Below, piece after piece: positions 24,332 through 33,426 of a DNA stretch of 64,000 nucleotides (position 1 is its first letter; every line of letters begins with the position of its first letter). Source of the stretch: Pseudoalteromonas sp. XI10. GTDB lineage: Bacteria; Pseudomonadota; Gammaproteobacteria; Enterobacterales; Alteromonadaceae. Where the stretch lies: NCBI RefSeq assembly GCF_001469895.1, contig NZ_LOPY01000052.1, positions 124,001 through 188,000 of the forward strand, written 5' to 3'. The position numbers were made by a program, and so were the translations under genes. The notes beneath the pieces were generated by a model that had not been told where the DNA came from, made no database searches, and saw only the letters and a list, made by a program, of their open reading frames with translations.

Positions 24332-25498
24332 TTATTTTTCTTCAGACTCTTTAGCTGGTAAGTCTTTTATTTCAACGCGACTATTTACTTCATAGTATTT
24401 TTGCGTGATTTTTTTCAAAATCTCGCGGCGCAATGTGCTTACAGTGCCAGCTTTAGTTAAGTGGTTACCATAGGTCGTAAATGTTTTATCCCAGCCCAGT
24501 GCCACAATACTAGGATCGACAACAACTGCATTACCTCCACCATAAGCAACATCGGTACCTAAAATATCGCTAATATCGTAATTATCGATACTAAAAGAGA
24601 GGTTTTGCACAACTTGGTCTTTATCTGGTTCTTGAATAACTAATGATTGAAGATGGTCAGCTAAGTCTTCTTCAAAGTTAGGGAAATAGTTTTTCTTTTC
24701 AAGGTATAACGAAGAAACACGTGTGCTATGAGTATCAATAACACTGCCTCGATTTGAATTTACAAATTGCACTGCATTGTTAGTCAGGGCGGTAAATACA
24801 TTTTTCGCTGTATATGGGTAGTTAAGTAAATTTGGGCTACCAATATAACCACGGTAATAGCCATATATTAATAGTGGGTCATTGTTAAATAGCGGTGCAA
24901 CAATGTTGTACTCTATATCGTTCAATGAATATTGATTACCGTTAAAATTAAAGCGTGGCTTATCAAAAAAACTTGGCTCTTCGTTTATTAGCTTAGATAA
25001 GTTTTTTACTGGGTACTGCTGGACTAACTCATTGAGTACCGTCACGTTATAAAGATTGAACCAGTAAGCAAGCAGTTCAGACTTTGGCAAGTTATTCAAG
25101 TTAATCTTATTTGGCAGGTCGGCCATATTTTTTTGTATGACCTGCAAGGCTTGCTTCATTTTAGGATTGTCTTTATATGAATCATAATAAAAGCGGTTTG
25201 CTTCTGTTGCTGTTGAAGGTTTAGGGTTAGATGACAACCGTGTACCAATCGTCGTGGTGTGTGAGGTGATGCGGTAGCGGTCAGACATGCCTAAATCAAT
25301 GACCGAAGCACTTAATATTTGCCCATAGCCAGCGTAATCAAGAGTAATGTTTGAGTTTGCATCATACTGATGAAATTGGCTAAATTTTTCTTGGTTAATT
25401 GCTGTTATGGCTGTTTTATTACTAGGTGCCGTTGAATTACAGGCCGTTATCAAAATAAGTGATGTTGTTAATGTGGTGGTCTTTATAGCGCTTTTCAT
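24332..25498 (-). CDS. DUF547 lipoprotein, paralogue 2
   Basis: A 388-residue lipoprotein of the same family, with lipobox LITAC and the core AYWFNLYNVTVLNELVQQYP. I moved the start from an upstream ATG to the ATG at 25498 because GGAAGGTG lies 6 bases before it and the signal peptide then begins MKSAIK, matching the sister gene. It is clearly closest to paralogue 1: long identical blocks include NYFPNFEEDLADHLQSLVI. Mature parts begin with a short Asn/Thr-rich linker. It probably forms an operon with paralogue 3. Confidence 0.85.
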   Translation of the reverse strand: MKSAIKTTTLTTSLILITACNSTAPSNKTAITAINQEKFSQFHQYDANSNITLDYAGYGQILSASVIDLGMSDRYRITSHTTTIGTRLSSNPKPSTATEANRFYYDSYKDNPKMKQALQVIQKNMADLPNKINLNNLPKSELLAYWFNLYNVTVLNELVQQYPVKNLSKLINEEPSFFDKPRFNFNGNQYSLNDIEYNIVAPLFNNDPLLIYGYYRGYIGSPNLLNYPYTAKNVFTALTNNAVQFVNSNRGSVIDTHSTRVSSLYLEKKNYFPNFEEDLADHLQSLVIQEPDKDQVVQNLSFSIDNYDISDILGTDVAYGGGNAVVVDPSIVALGWDKTFTTYGNHLTKAGTVSTLRREILKKITQKYYEVNSRVEIKDLPAKESEEK

Positions 25499-25645
25499 TT
25501 TTATCACCTTCCTTAGTACAAAAATAAACATATTACTTTTGCTTTAAATTGGCAATATCCAGGTAATTAACACAGAAATAATAAGACTTAAAGTTGGCTA
25601 TTGCGGTTTTGCTAAGTGTTTTAGTTGGGTATTAAAGGGGGTATT

Positions 25646-25670
25646 AAAGCGGCTCATAGCGAGCCGCTTT
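25646..25670. terminator. Hairpin between DUF547 paralogues 1 and 2
   Basis: AAAGCGGCTC (25646-25655) pairs perfectly with GAGCCGCTTT (25661-25670) around 5 bases, just after the stop of paralogue 1. The U tail on the minus strand is short. It suggests that paralogue 1 is transcribed separately from, or in excess of, the two downstream copies. Confidence 0.7.
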
Positions 25671-25679
25671 AGGTTTATA

Positions 25680-26849
25680 TTATTTATCTTCAGACTCTTT
25701 AGCTGGTAAGTCTTTTATTTCAACGCGAGTATTTGCTTCATAGTATTTTTGCGTGATTTTTTGCAAAATCTCGCGGCGTAACGGGCTTACATGGCCGACT
25801 TCTTTAGTTAAGTTTGCACCATAAGTAACAAAGTTATTATCAAAGCCCTCTGCTACAATACTCGGATCGGCGACAGTCGCGTTACCTCCACCATATTCAA
25901 CATCGGTACCTAGAATGTCGGTAATATCGTAGTTATCGATACTAAAAGAGAGGTTTTTTACAACTTGGTCTTTATCTGGCTCTTGAATTACTAACGATTG
26001 AAGGTGATCAGCTAAATCTTCTTCAAAGTTAGGAAAGTAGTTTTTCTTTTCAAGGTATAACGAAGAAACACGAGTGCTATGGTTACCTATCACACTACCG
26101 CGGTTTGAATTAACAAACTGCACCGCATTGGTGGTCAGGGCTGCAAACACATTTTTTGCTGTATATGGGTGGTCAAGCAAATTTGGGCTGCCAATGTAGC
26201 CACGGTAGTAGCCATATATTAATAGCGGGTCATTGTTAAATAGCGGTGCAACAATGTTGTACTCAATGTCGTTTAATGAATACTGGTTACCGTTAAAGTT
26301 AAAGCGTGGCTTATCAAAAAAACTTGGTTCTTCATTTAATAACTTAGTCAGGTTCTTAACAGGGTACTGCTGCACTAACTCATTGAGCACCGTCACGTTA
26401 TAAAGATTGAGCCAGTAAGCGAGCAACTCTGATTTTGGTAAGTTACTTAAATTAATTTTGTTTGGCAGGTCGGCCATATTTTCTTGCACTATTTGCAAGT
26501 CTTGCTTCATCTGAGGGTTCTTTTTGTACGAATCATAATAAAAGCGGTTTGCTTCTGTTGCAGTCGACGGTTTTGGGTTCGACGACAACCGGGTGCCAAT
26601 TTTGGTTGTGTTTTGTGAAATGCGATAGCGGTCTGACATACCTAAATCAATCACCGAGGCATTTAATATTTGCCCGTAGTCAGTGTACTCAAGGGTGATA
26701 TTTGATTTTTCATCGTACTGATGAAATTGGCTAAATTTTTCTTGGCTTATGGCTGTCGTTGCTGTTTTATTAATAGGAGCCGTTGAATTACAGGCTGTAA
26801 CTAGAATAAGTGATGTTGCTAATACGATGGGTTTTATAGCGTTTTTCAT
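25680..26849 (-). CDS. DUF547 lipoprotein, paralogue 1
   Basis: A 389-residue lipoprotein with lipobox LVTAC and the full DUF547 core shared with the next gene. The frame is open about 100 codons further upstream, but I place the start at the ATG at 26849. GGAAGGT lies 7 bases before it, the signal peptide MKNAIKPIVLATSLILVTAC begins there, and the longer version would overlap the divergent DUF2569 gene. Nearly the whole mature sequence can be aligned without gaps to paralogue 2, so the duplication is recent or kept alike by gene conversion. Confidence 0.85.
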   Translation of the reverse strand: MKNAIKPIVLATSLILVTACNSTAPINKTATTAISQEKFSQFHQYDEKSNITLEYTDYGQILNASVIDLGMSDRYRISQNTTKIGTRLSSNPKPSTATEANRFYYDSYKKNPQMKQDLQIVQENMADLPNKINLSNLPKSELLAYWLNLYNVTVLNELVQQYPVKNLTKLLNEEPSFFDKPRFNFNGNQYSLNDIEYNIVAPLFNNDPLLIYGYYRGYIGSPNLLDHPYTAKNVFAALTTNAVQFVNSNRGSVIGNHSTRVSSLYLEKKNYFPNFEEDLADHLQSLVIQEPDKDQVVKNLSFSIDNYDITDILGTDVEYGGGNATVADPSIVAEGFDNNFVTYGANLTKEVGHVSPLRREILQKITQKYYEANTRVEIKDLPAKESEDK

Positions 26850-26982
26850 TTTTATGACCTTCCGTAGTTTAAAAAATAAACATAGCGTGGTTTTTCTGAA
26901 AGCGCAACAATCTGTTGTTTTTGTGAATTTTATTAAAAAATAAGCGTATAGTAGAAGAAATAAAAATAAAAAAGGACAACTC

Positions 26983-27507
26983 ATGGAAGAAGCAAAACAA
27001 CAAAACCAAATCGAAACACCAGAAGCTAAAAGCTCCGTAAATGATGACTTAGTTGGCATAAAAGGTTGGCTCATTCTTGTGGCGATAGGTGTAGTGATCA
27101 GCCCTTTTAGAGTGTTTATCGAATCAATTAATACCTTTAAACCCATTTTCACGACCGAGATGTGGCAACGTTTAACGTCGCAATTTGGTGATATGTATCA
27201 TCCGCTTTGGGAGCCTTTACTAATCATTGAAATGGCTTTTAATGCAGCATTATTTTTAGCTTCGCTTTATTTAATCGTGTTGTTTTTTAAGCATAAGAAA
27301 GCGTTTGTAAGTTGGTACTTAGCGATATTATTTGGTGGATTAGCGTTTATTGCTCTCGATGCCTACGCGGTTAGTTTAATTGTGCCCGATGTCGATGTGT
27401 TCGACAATGAACTTAGAACTATGATTATCAGAGGCCTTATTCAAGCTGTGATCTGGGGACCTTACATGCTGTTATCTAAGCGTGTGAAAGCGACATTTGT
27501 AAAATAA
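26983..27507 (+). CDS. DUF2569 membrane protein
   Basis: A 174-residue integral membrane protein of the DUF2569 family. A charged cytoplasmic N-terminus is followed by the family-type LVGIKGWLILVAIGVVISPF and about four membrane spans. The function is unknown. AAAGGAC lies about 7 bases before the ATG. It is divergent from the DUF547 genes, with 133 bases between them, and convergent with the histidine kinase gene, whose stop is 2 bases away. DUF2569-like membrane modules also occur near transglutaminase-like proteins, one of which is encoded nearby. Confidence 0.85.
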   Translation: MEEAKQQNQIETPEAKSSVNDDLVGIKGWLILVAIGVVISPFRVFIESINTFKPIFTTEMWQRLTSQFGDMYHPLWEPLLIIEMAFNAALFLASLYLIVLFFKHKKAFVSWYLAILFGGLAFIALDAYAVSLIVPDVDVFDNELRTMIIRGLIQAVIWGPYMLLSKRVKATFVK

Positions 27508-27508
27508 G

Positions 27509-28789
27509 TTAGCTGGGCACTGTAATTGTAGCTTGTGTGCCTTGCTGGGGTTTTGAATTTATCGATAACTCAAAACCTTGGTTGCGCACAAGTTCTCGGG
27601 TGATCACAAGTCCTATTCCTGTGCCATTTGCTTTGGTTGAGTAAAATGGTACGAACAAGTTATCGGGGTTTTGAATACCACAACCTTGGTCGCTAATTGC
27701 AATATTTAAGCTATCACCCTGCCTTGACCAAGTGAGGGTAGGGGCAGAATTGCTGCCTGCTTCAAAGGCATTTTTTATCAGGTTGATCAATGCTTGTTCT
27801 AGCTGGCCGAAGTCGGCATTAATATGTAACTCTTCGCTGTTATTTATCACTAGTTCAGGAAAGATAGCACTTAAACGAGTGTTTAATTGCTCGCTACTGA
27901 TTGCCTGCTTTTGTGCGGGGGGGAGCTTGGCAAACGCACTATAACTGGCTACAAAATCAAGCAAGTGTTGAGCGCGCTTTTCTATAACTTGCAGCATATC
28001 TAGGGCGAGATCATCGTGACTGCTTATTTGCCCTTGGCGCTTAAGGGTTTGCAATGACTGACTCATTGAATAAATCGGCGTGAGTGAGTTACGTACTTCA
28101 TGATTTAACACTCGAATTAACCGTTGCCAAACAAGTTGTTCGTTATCGCGAAGCTGTTGCTCAATTGAAAAGAAGGTTAGTAATTCAAAGTTTCTGCCGG
28201 TCCGCCAAAAAGTCTGCGATGAAATTTGAAAGCGTTGTTTAAACAGTGAGTCACTGTTTTGTTGCCATTCGCCATCATGCAGGGCAATGCCTAAGTCGCT
28301 GGCCGATTTACCTTCAATCTGGCGATGACTAATACTGTTTATAAACGCCTTATTACTAAAGTAAATTAAGCCATGGGGGTCTAGTATAACGATGGGTAAG
28401 TCCAGCATGCTGGCAAACTCAAAAACAAACTCTTCTGTTTGCATATAATGGCGTTTGTTCTTGGCTATTTTATTGCTGAGCTTGGCAAAATCTTGCTTAA
28501 GCGCTGCGACTCGTCCACTTTGATAAGACGCTAAATGCCAACTATTACTTTCGTCATTTGCTAATGCATCTAGTTGCAAGCCAAAGCGTTCAACCACATC
28601 GGTGATCGCACGGTAGCTTTTAATTAAAGCAAAAGCGCTTATCCCGATAAACGGCAATAATAGGCTGATACTAGCAAACCAATCTAGTTTTAAGCTGAGC
28701 GAAAGGGCAATACCAAGCGTTAATAGCACCGCTATAAGCATATAAAAATAGCGTCGAACACGCTGCTCTAACGACAACTTGTTACTCAT
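27509..28789 (-). CDS. Sensor histidine kinase of the MacAB-type operon
   Basis: A 426-residue membrane kinase: two adjacent spans at about 14-55 with almost no periplasmic loop, a PAS domain (about 115-190), DHp helix with LNHEVRNSLTPIYSMSQSL, and HATPase motifs NLIKNAFEAGSN, SDQGCGIQ and GTGIGLVI. It resembles NtrB/NtrY-type kinases that pair with sigma54 activators. Its start follows the regulator's stop directly (28790/28789), so the two are translated together as the last genes of the efflux operon. With so little periplasmic sequence, it may sense the membrane itself or an internal signal. Confidence 0.9.
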   Translation of the reverse strand: MSNKLSLEQRVRRYFYMLIAVLLTLGIALSLSLKLDWFASISLLLPFIGISAFALIKSYRAITDVVERFGLQLDALANDESNSWHLASYQSGRVAALKQDFAKLSNKIAKNKRHYMQTEEFVFEFASMLDLPIVILDPHGLIYFSNKAFINSISHRQIEGKSASDLGIALHDGEWQQNSDSLFKQRFQISSQTFWRTGRNFELLTFFSIEQQLRDNEQLVWQRLIRVLNHEVRNSLTPIYSMSQSLQTLKRQGQISSHDDLALDMLQVIEKRAQHLLDFVASYSAFAKLPPAQKQAISSEQLNTRLSAIFPELVINNSEELHINADFGQLEQALINLIKNAFEAGSNSAPTLTWSRQGDSLNIAISDQGCGIQNPDNLFVPFYSTKANGTGIGLVITRELVRNQGFELSINSKPQQGTQATITVPS

Positions 28790-30166
28790 TTAGCGTTCTA
28801 CTTCTTTTAAATCGAGCTGATGTTTATCAATGCGACGATAAATCGCCGATTTGCTTAACCCTAAAAATTCTCCTGCGGCGATAACATTGCCATTAAATTG
28901 CAGCAGTGCTTTTTGAATCATCTGTTTTTCAAGCTCTTCAAGGGGCAATAGTGGCAAAGCCTGTTCGGCATTGCTATTTGTTTGCTCGCAACTTGGTTGA
29001 TCTAAAATGAGGTCATTGGCTTGAATATTGTTGTTATCGCTCATGATCACCGCGCGTTCAATACAATGGCTTAGCTCACGAATATTACCAGGCCAACTGT
29101 AATTTTTTAGCGCCTTTAGGGCATCATCACTGAGCGCCATATTCGCTCGTTGATATTTTTTACCATGCACCAATAATAAGTGTTCTGCTAAGGGAGCGAT
29201 GTCGTCTTTTCTGTCACGAAGCGGTGGAATGTGCAGTTCAATGGTATTGAGTCTAAATAATAAGTCACGGCGGAACTCACCCTGCTCAATAGCCGTAGCT
29301 AATTCACTATTGGTGGCAGAAATAATGCGAACATCGGCGGTTTTGGTTTGGCTTGAGCCTAGCACTTCAAATTCTTTGCTTTCTAGCACTCGGAGCATTT
29401 TACTTTGTAGCTCAAGGCTTAAAGTCGCAATTTCATCTAAAAATAAGGTGCCGCCTTCGGCAATTTCAAAACGCCCTAGGCGGTCTTCTTTGGCGTCAGT
29501 AAAAGAGCCTTTCTTATGGCCAAATAATTCGCTTTCGAATAGCGTCGGGGCAATGGCGCCAACATTCACGCTTACATAGCGTTTATCAGCTCTGAGCGAG
29601 TGCTGGTGGATATAATGTGCCAATAAGCTTTTGCCAGTGCCATTTTCGCCGGTAATTAAAATGCTGGCATCGGTTTTAGCTGCGCGCTCAGCTTTGGCAA
29701 GCAACAGCTGCATGATTTCTGATTGAGCTATGTAATGTGCTTGTGTGTCACTGGTAAGCGCCTTTAAGCACGCGTTATCGTGATTACTTTGCTTGAGCTT
29801 GAGTTGTTGTTGTACAACGGCGGTTAAGCGTAAGTTATTCCATGGCTTTTCAACAAAGTCGACTGCCCCTAATTGCATGGCTTTAACAGCGACGTCAATG
29901 CTGGCCCATGCGGTCATCACAATGACAGGTATGGTCGAACCTAATTGATTTAGTTGCTTTAAAAAGCGTAACCCTTCTTCACCTGAGGTCGTGTCGAGCT
30001 TGTAGTTCATATCAAGCAAAATCAGGCTAATGTGCTCCGATTTTAATAATTCAAGGGCATGTTCAGGGCCTTCGGCCTCAAGGCAGTGTAAGCCTAATTG
30101 TTGTAATGCAACAGTAGCAGCCAGACGTACATCAGCTTGATCGTCTATGACTAAGATTTTGTCCAT
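28790..30166 (-). CDS. NtrC-family sigma54-dependent response regulator
   Basis: A 458-residue activator: receiver with phospho-acceptor Asp52, AAA+ domain with Walker A GENGTGKS and Walker B GGTLFLDEI, and a C-terminal Fis-type HTH (GEFLGLSKSAIYRRI). The loop that contacts sigma54, normally GAFTGA, reads GSFTDA; the key Thr and Phe remain, but the second Gly is Asp. I recall this variant from other regulators next to MacB-type transporters. It probably binds the dyad at 34803-34820 and drives the sigma54-type promoter before the adaptor gene, controlling its own operon. Confidence 0.92.
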   Translation of the reverse strand: MDKILVIDDQADVRLAATVALQQLGLHCLEAEGPEHALELLKSEHISLILLDMNYKLDTTSGEEGLRFLKQLNQLGSTIPVIVMTAWASIDVAVKAMQLGAVDFVEKPWNNLRLTAVVQQQLKLKQSNHDNACLKALTSDTQAHYIAQSEIMQLLLAKAERAAKTDASILITGENGTGKSLLAHYIHQHSLRADKRYVSVNVGAIAPTLFESELFGHKKGSFTDAKEDRLGRFEIAEGGTLFLDEIATLSLELQSKMLRVLESKEFEVLGSSQTKTADVRIISATNSELATAIEQGEFRRDLLFRLNTIELHIPPLRDRKDDIAPLAEHLLLVHGKKYQRANMALSDDALKALKNYSWPGNIRELSHCIERAVIMSDNNNIQANDLILDQPSCEQTNSNAEQALPLLPLEELEKQMIQKALLQFNGNVIAAGEFLGLSKSAIYRRIDKHQLDLKEVER

Positions 30167-30190
30167 GATGTTTTCTTATTATCCTGTTGA

Positions 30191-30212
30191 GGTGGCTTAA
30201 ATTTAAGCCACC
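30191..30212. terminator. 22-bp perfect palindrome between permease and regulator genes
   Basis: GGTGGCTTAAA and TTTAAGCCACC meet without a spacer. The RNA hairpin would be about 9 bp with a 4-base loop. No U tract follows on the minus strand, so it more likely lowers read-through into the regulator genes, or protects the upstream mRNA, than stops transcription fully. Confidence 0.5.
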
Positions 30213-30223
30213 ATTTTGTGCTG

Positions 30224-32674
30224 TTAATCGTTACGTAGTGCGGCCATAGGTTTTGCTTTAAGCAGTAAAACCAAAGGTCTAAAGCAAGCGAATAGCGCAA
30301 TACATAAGGTAATACTCCAAGCGAGTAATTGCAGTCTTACATCAAGTATCAGCCAAGACATTAGCTGTCCTTGTAACATGTAAAAACCCACTATTACCGC
30401 GGCGAGAGCAACCGCAAAACCAATGAGCACAGGGATAATAGCTTCAACACTCATTAGCTTGAATAAGCGTGCTTTTTTGGCACCTAATGCCATACGAATA
30501 CCAAACTCATAACGGCGTAGACCCAGGTTGTAGCTCAGTACCCCAAAAATACCGATTGCTGCTAATAATAGAGTAAATAGCGCTAAGGTACTACACAGAA
30601 CCACGGTCAGTCGGCTCATATACAGTAAATTGTCGTACTCTTGTTGCAGGTCATTAAACTGCCACATGGTTAAGTCGCTGTTCTTTTCTTTTAGCGTATT
30701 AAGTATTTGTTTGTTAGTCAGCTTAACGCCATCAGAAGCTTTGATAGTAAACATGTAACTATACGGTGTCGCAGGCCACCAAATGTGACGACCAAACGAC
30801 TCATCGTAGTATTTAGGGTGATTAAAATCTTCGGTTACACCCACCACTTCATACATCTTTTCTTCTAAGCCTTGGTAGCTCTTGCCGATGATATTTCGAT
30901 AGTCTTGGCCTGGTAATAAGTTCTCTGCCACGCTGACTGATACCAGTATCTCGTTGGTTTCACCACGTATAGCTTGTTCAGTAAAGGTGCGGCCAGCGAG
31001 AATTTTGGTGTTAACTAACGCAAAGTAATCAGGCCCTACCCACTGGCTAGGGAAGAAAACGGAGCTTTTACCGTTTACATCAGTCAAGGTGTGGGCGTTT
31101 TGTCTTTGCGAAACAGGGCTGTGACCCAGGGCAACATCATCAATACCTTGGCTATCAAGCAAAACCTGCTTGTATTGCAGCATGTGTTCGTAGCGTTCAG
31201 CCAATGACATTTGATTATTTGGCTGGAATAGGTTGGCAAAATATAGGTTTTCGGTATCACTGCCGAGCGGACGGTTTATCGTGCCCATGGCTTTACTCAC
31301 TACCATCACTGAAAAGCTAACGAGCAACGCGGCAACAAACATTTGTGAGCCAATTAAAATACGCACTGTACGACCTGATACCTGCGAAACTCCGCCTTTA
31401 CCACTGTTCTGCATTTGCGTATTTAGGGTTTTGTAATTTACCAAACGCGCTGTAATTACAGAGAAAATATAAGCAAGAGCAATACAAAGTATGATGGCAA
31501 CAATGACCAACGTGCTATCCACGGCCAAGCTATTAACCAGTGGTAATCGGCCTTCTGCTAGTACTTTAAATAAACGTATGCCCCATACCGATAAAAACAG
31601 CGCAATGCTTACCGATAAGGTCATTAAAATCAGTGACTGTAAAAAGATACTTTTAAATAATGTGCTGCGTTTTGCACCTAACACCGCCTGCAAAGCGAGG
31701 GTTTTATGTTGAGCAAGAGCGCGCGAGAAGAATAAAGTGCTTACATTAAGTACTGCAATAATTAGTAGCCCTACTGCACCGGCTAACATCATTAAGCTTA
31801 AGTCATCGTTATTACCCAGCTCAACATCACGATACGGGGTTACTTCAGGTTTTACATCGGTGATACCGCCATTGTTTAGCCACTCCGATTTAACCGTATC
31901 AATTTGCTGTTTTAAATCGACTTTAACTTGATCTATGGTGACCCCAGGCTTTAAAACTGCAATCAGTTTTAGGTTTTTAAAAGTGTTTGTCCATGGGCTT
32001 TGCCAATCGTCATTGTGAAAGAAGCGACGGTCCGCACTTGATGGAAACCACACTTCAACATCACTTGCTTTAAACATATAAGGTGGGCTGAATGAGTCAT
32101 CAACAACGCCGACAATACGGTGAACGTAATCGGTTTCACCCGCCATGACTGAAAGTGTTTTACCAATAATGTTCGGGTCGCTGTTGTAATGCTGGCGCCA
32201 AAAATTGGCAGATATAACAACGCGGTCATCAGGAGTTTCCAGCGTTTCTCCAAGATCAAAACCTTGTCCCATTAAAAATGGCGTGTTTAATAAGTCAAAA
32301 TAGTTGCCGCCAACATACAGCACTGGTTCTTTCGGTTCGCCATCTAGGTTTGCAAAGATTTGCTCACCCGCATTGATCATCATACTTTGTTCAAAGCTTT
32401 GATTATGCTTAAGCCAATGAACCATCGACTGATAGCTTTGAAAGCCGGTAGCATCGTAGTCATCATAAGTAAGTGATTGCTCAACCACCACCATGCGGCT
32501 TTCATCGTACACATCAAGGGGCTTTAAAAAGTAGCTGTTAACAAGGCTAAGTACCACAAACAAGGTGGCCAATGTTAAAGCAAGCGTTGCGATAACTGCA
32601 GTGACAAAGCCCGGTGCATTCATTAATGATGCCCACGCTAAGCTTAATTGGGCGCGTGTTTTGGTTAATTTCAT
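30224..32674 (-). CDS. MacB-type ABC transporter permease with two FtsX domains
   Basis: An 816-residue inner-membrane permease. One span near residues 20-45 is followed by a large periplasmic domain (about 50-270), three spans (about 285-420), then a second set of span, periplasmic domain and three spans (about 445-810): a duplicated MacB_PCD plus FtsX unit. Such permeases do not move substrate across the inner membrane; they work as mechanical pumps that push peptides, lipoproteins or drugs from the periplasm outwards with an adaptor and an outer-membrane channel. No TolC-like gene is nearby. The ATP-binding part is a separate protein, the preceding gene; the stop and start overlap (TAATG). 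Confidence 0.92.
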   Translation of the reverse strand: MKLTKTRAQLSLAWASLMNAPGFVTAVIATLALTLATLFVVLSLVNSYFLKPLDVYDESRMVVVEQSLTYDDYDATGFQSYQSMVHWLKHNQSFEQSMMINAGEQIFANLDGEPKEPVLYVGGNYFDLLNTPFLMGQGFDLGETLETPDDRVVISANFWRQHYNSDPNIIGKTLSVMAGETDYVHRIVGVVDDSFSPPYMFKASDVEVWFPSSADRRFFHNDDWQSPWTNTFKNLKLIAVLKPGVTIDQVKVDLKQQIDTVKSEWLNNGGITDVKPEVTPYRDVELGNNDDLSLMMLAGAVGLLIIAVLNVSTLFFSRALAQHKTLALQAVLGAKRSTLFKSIFLQSLILMTLSVSIALFLSVWGIRLFKVLAEGRLPLVNSLAVDSTLVIVAIILCIALAYIFSVITARLVNYKTLNTQMQNSGKGGVSQVSGRTVRILIGSQMFVAALLVSFSVMVVSKAMGTINRPLGSDTENLYFANLFQPNNQMSLAERYEHMLQYKQVLLDSQGIDDVALGHSPVSQRQNAHTLTDVNGKSSVFFPSQWVGPDYFALVNTKILAGRTFTEQAIRGETNEILVSVSVAENLLPGQDYRNIIGKSYQGLEEKMYEVVGVTEDFNHPKYYDESFGRHIWWPATPYSYMFTIKASDGVKLTNKQILNTLKEKNSDLTMWQFNDLQQEYDNLLYMSRLTVVLCSTLALFTLLLAAIGIFGVLSYNLGLRRYEFGIRMALGAKKARLFKLMSVEAIIPVLIGFAVALAAVIVGFYMLQGQLMSWLILDVRLQLLAWSITLCIALFACFRPLVLLLKAKPMAALRND

Positions 32675-33426
32675 TACATCACCTCAGCGCTTTCAAGTGC
32701 ATGCTCAGTATTGTCGCTGCTAGGTGCTTGGCGAGCTTCAGAGTAGGAAACAATTTCACCATCTAGCAATTTAAGTTGCGTTTTAGCACGTCCGGCATAA
32801 CGTAAATCATGGGTTACCATGCAAATCGTGGTGCCTTTTTTATTCAGCTCATCAAGCAAGTCCATGACGGCATCACCATTTTTTGAATCTAAGTTACCAG
32901 TTGGCTCATCCACCAATAAAATGCTTGGCTTGCCAGCCAGTGCGCGGGCAATAGCAATACGCTGTTGCTGACCACCAGATAATTGATTTGGTTTGTGCTG
33001 AGCGCGGTGGCCCATTTCAACTTCATCAAGGGCCTGTTTTACCGCAAGCTCAATTTCGCTCGGGCTCATGGCTGGCTCTCGGTAAGTGAGTGGCAGTGCT
33101 ACGTTGTCAAAAACGGATAATTCATCAATTAGGTTAAACGACTGAAATATAAAACCAATGTGAAGGTTTCTAAGTTCAGCTTGCTGATCCATATCGAGGG
33201 TTTTTGTGTCGACTTCTTTAATGAAATAGTCGCCAGCAGTTGGGCTATCGAGTAAGCCTAATAATGACAGCAACGTCGATTTACCGCAGCCAGATGGCCC
33301 GCTAATGCAGATATAGTCACCTTGGTTAATATTCAGGCTGATGTCTTTTAATGCATAGGTTTCAACATTTTGGCCGCGATAAACTTTGGCGATTTTGTTT
33401 AATGAGATAAGCGTATTGGTTTTCAT
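32674..33426 (-). CDS. ABC transporter ATP-binding protein (MacB/LolD type)
   Basis: A 250-residue ATPase: Walker A GPSGCGKST, Q loop FQSFNL, signature LSGGQQQR, Walker B SILLVDEPTG and switch His in MVTHDLR. LNLDI-type families are close to LolD/MacB/YtrE. I place the start at 33426 (MKTNTLISLNK) because its ATG overlaps the adaptor stop in ATGA, the usual sign of coupled translation; a longer version would overlap the adaptor gene by 46 bases. It powers the FtsX permease that follows. Confidence 0.95.
   Translation of the reverse strand: MKTNTLISLNKIAKVYRGQNVETYALKDISLNINQGDYICISGPSGCGKSTLLSLLGLLDSPTAGDYFIKEVDTKTLDMDQQAELRNLHIGFIFQSFNLIDELSVFDNVALPLTYREPAMSPSEIELAVKQALDEVEMGHRAQHKPNQLSGGQQQRIAIARALAGKPSILLVDEPTGNLDSKNGDAVMDLLDELNKKGTTICMVTHDLRYAGRAKTQLKLLDGEIVSYSEARQAPSSDNTEHALESAEVM

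Noticed and set aside
26850-27152. N-terminal extension of DUF547 paralogue 1
   Set aside because: The frame is open, but the extension overlaps the divergent DUF2569 gene, has no good ribosome site, and would bury the lipoprotein signal that starts at 26849.
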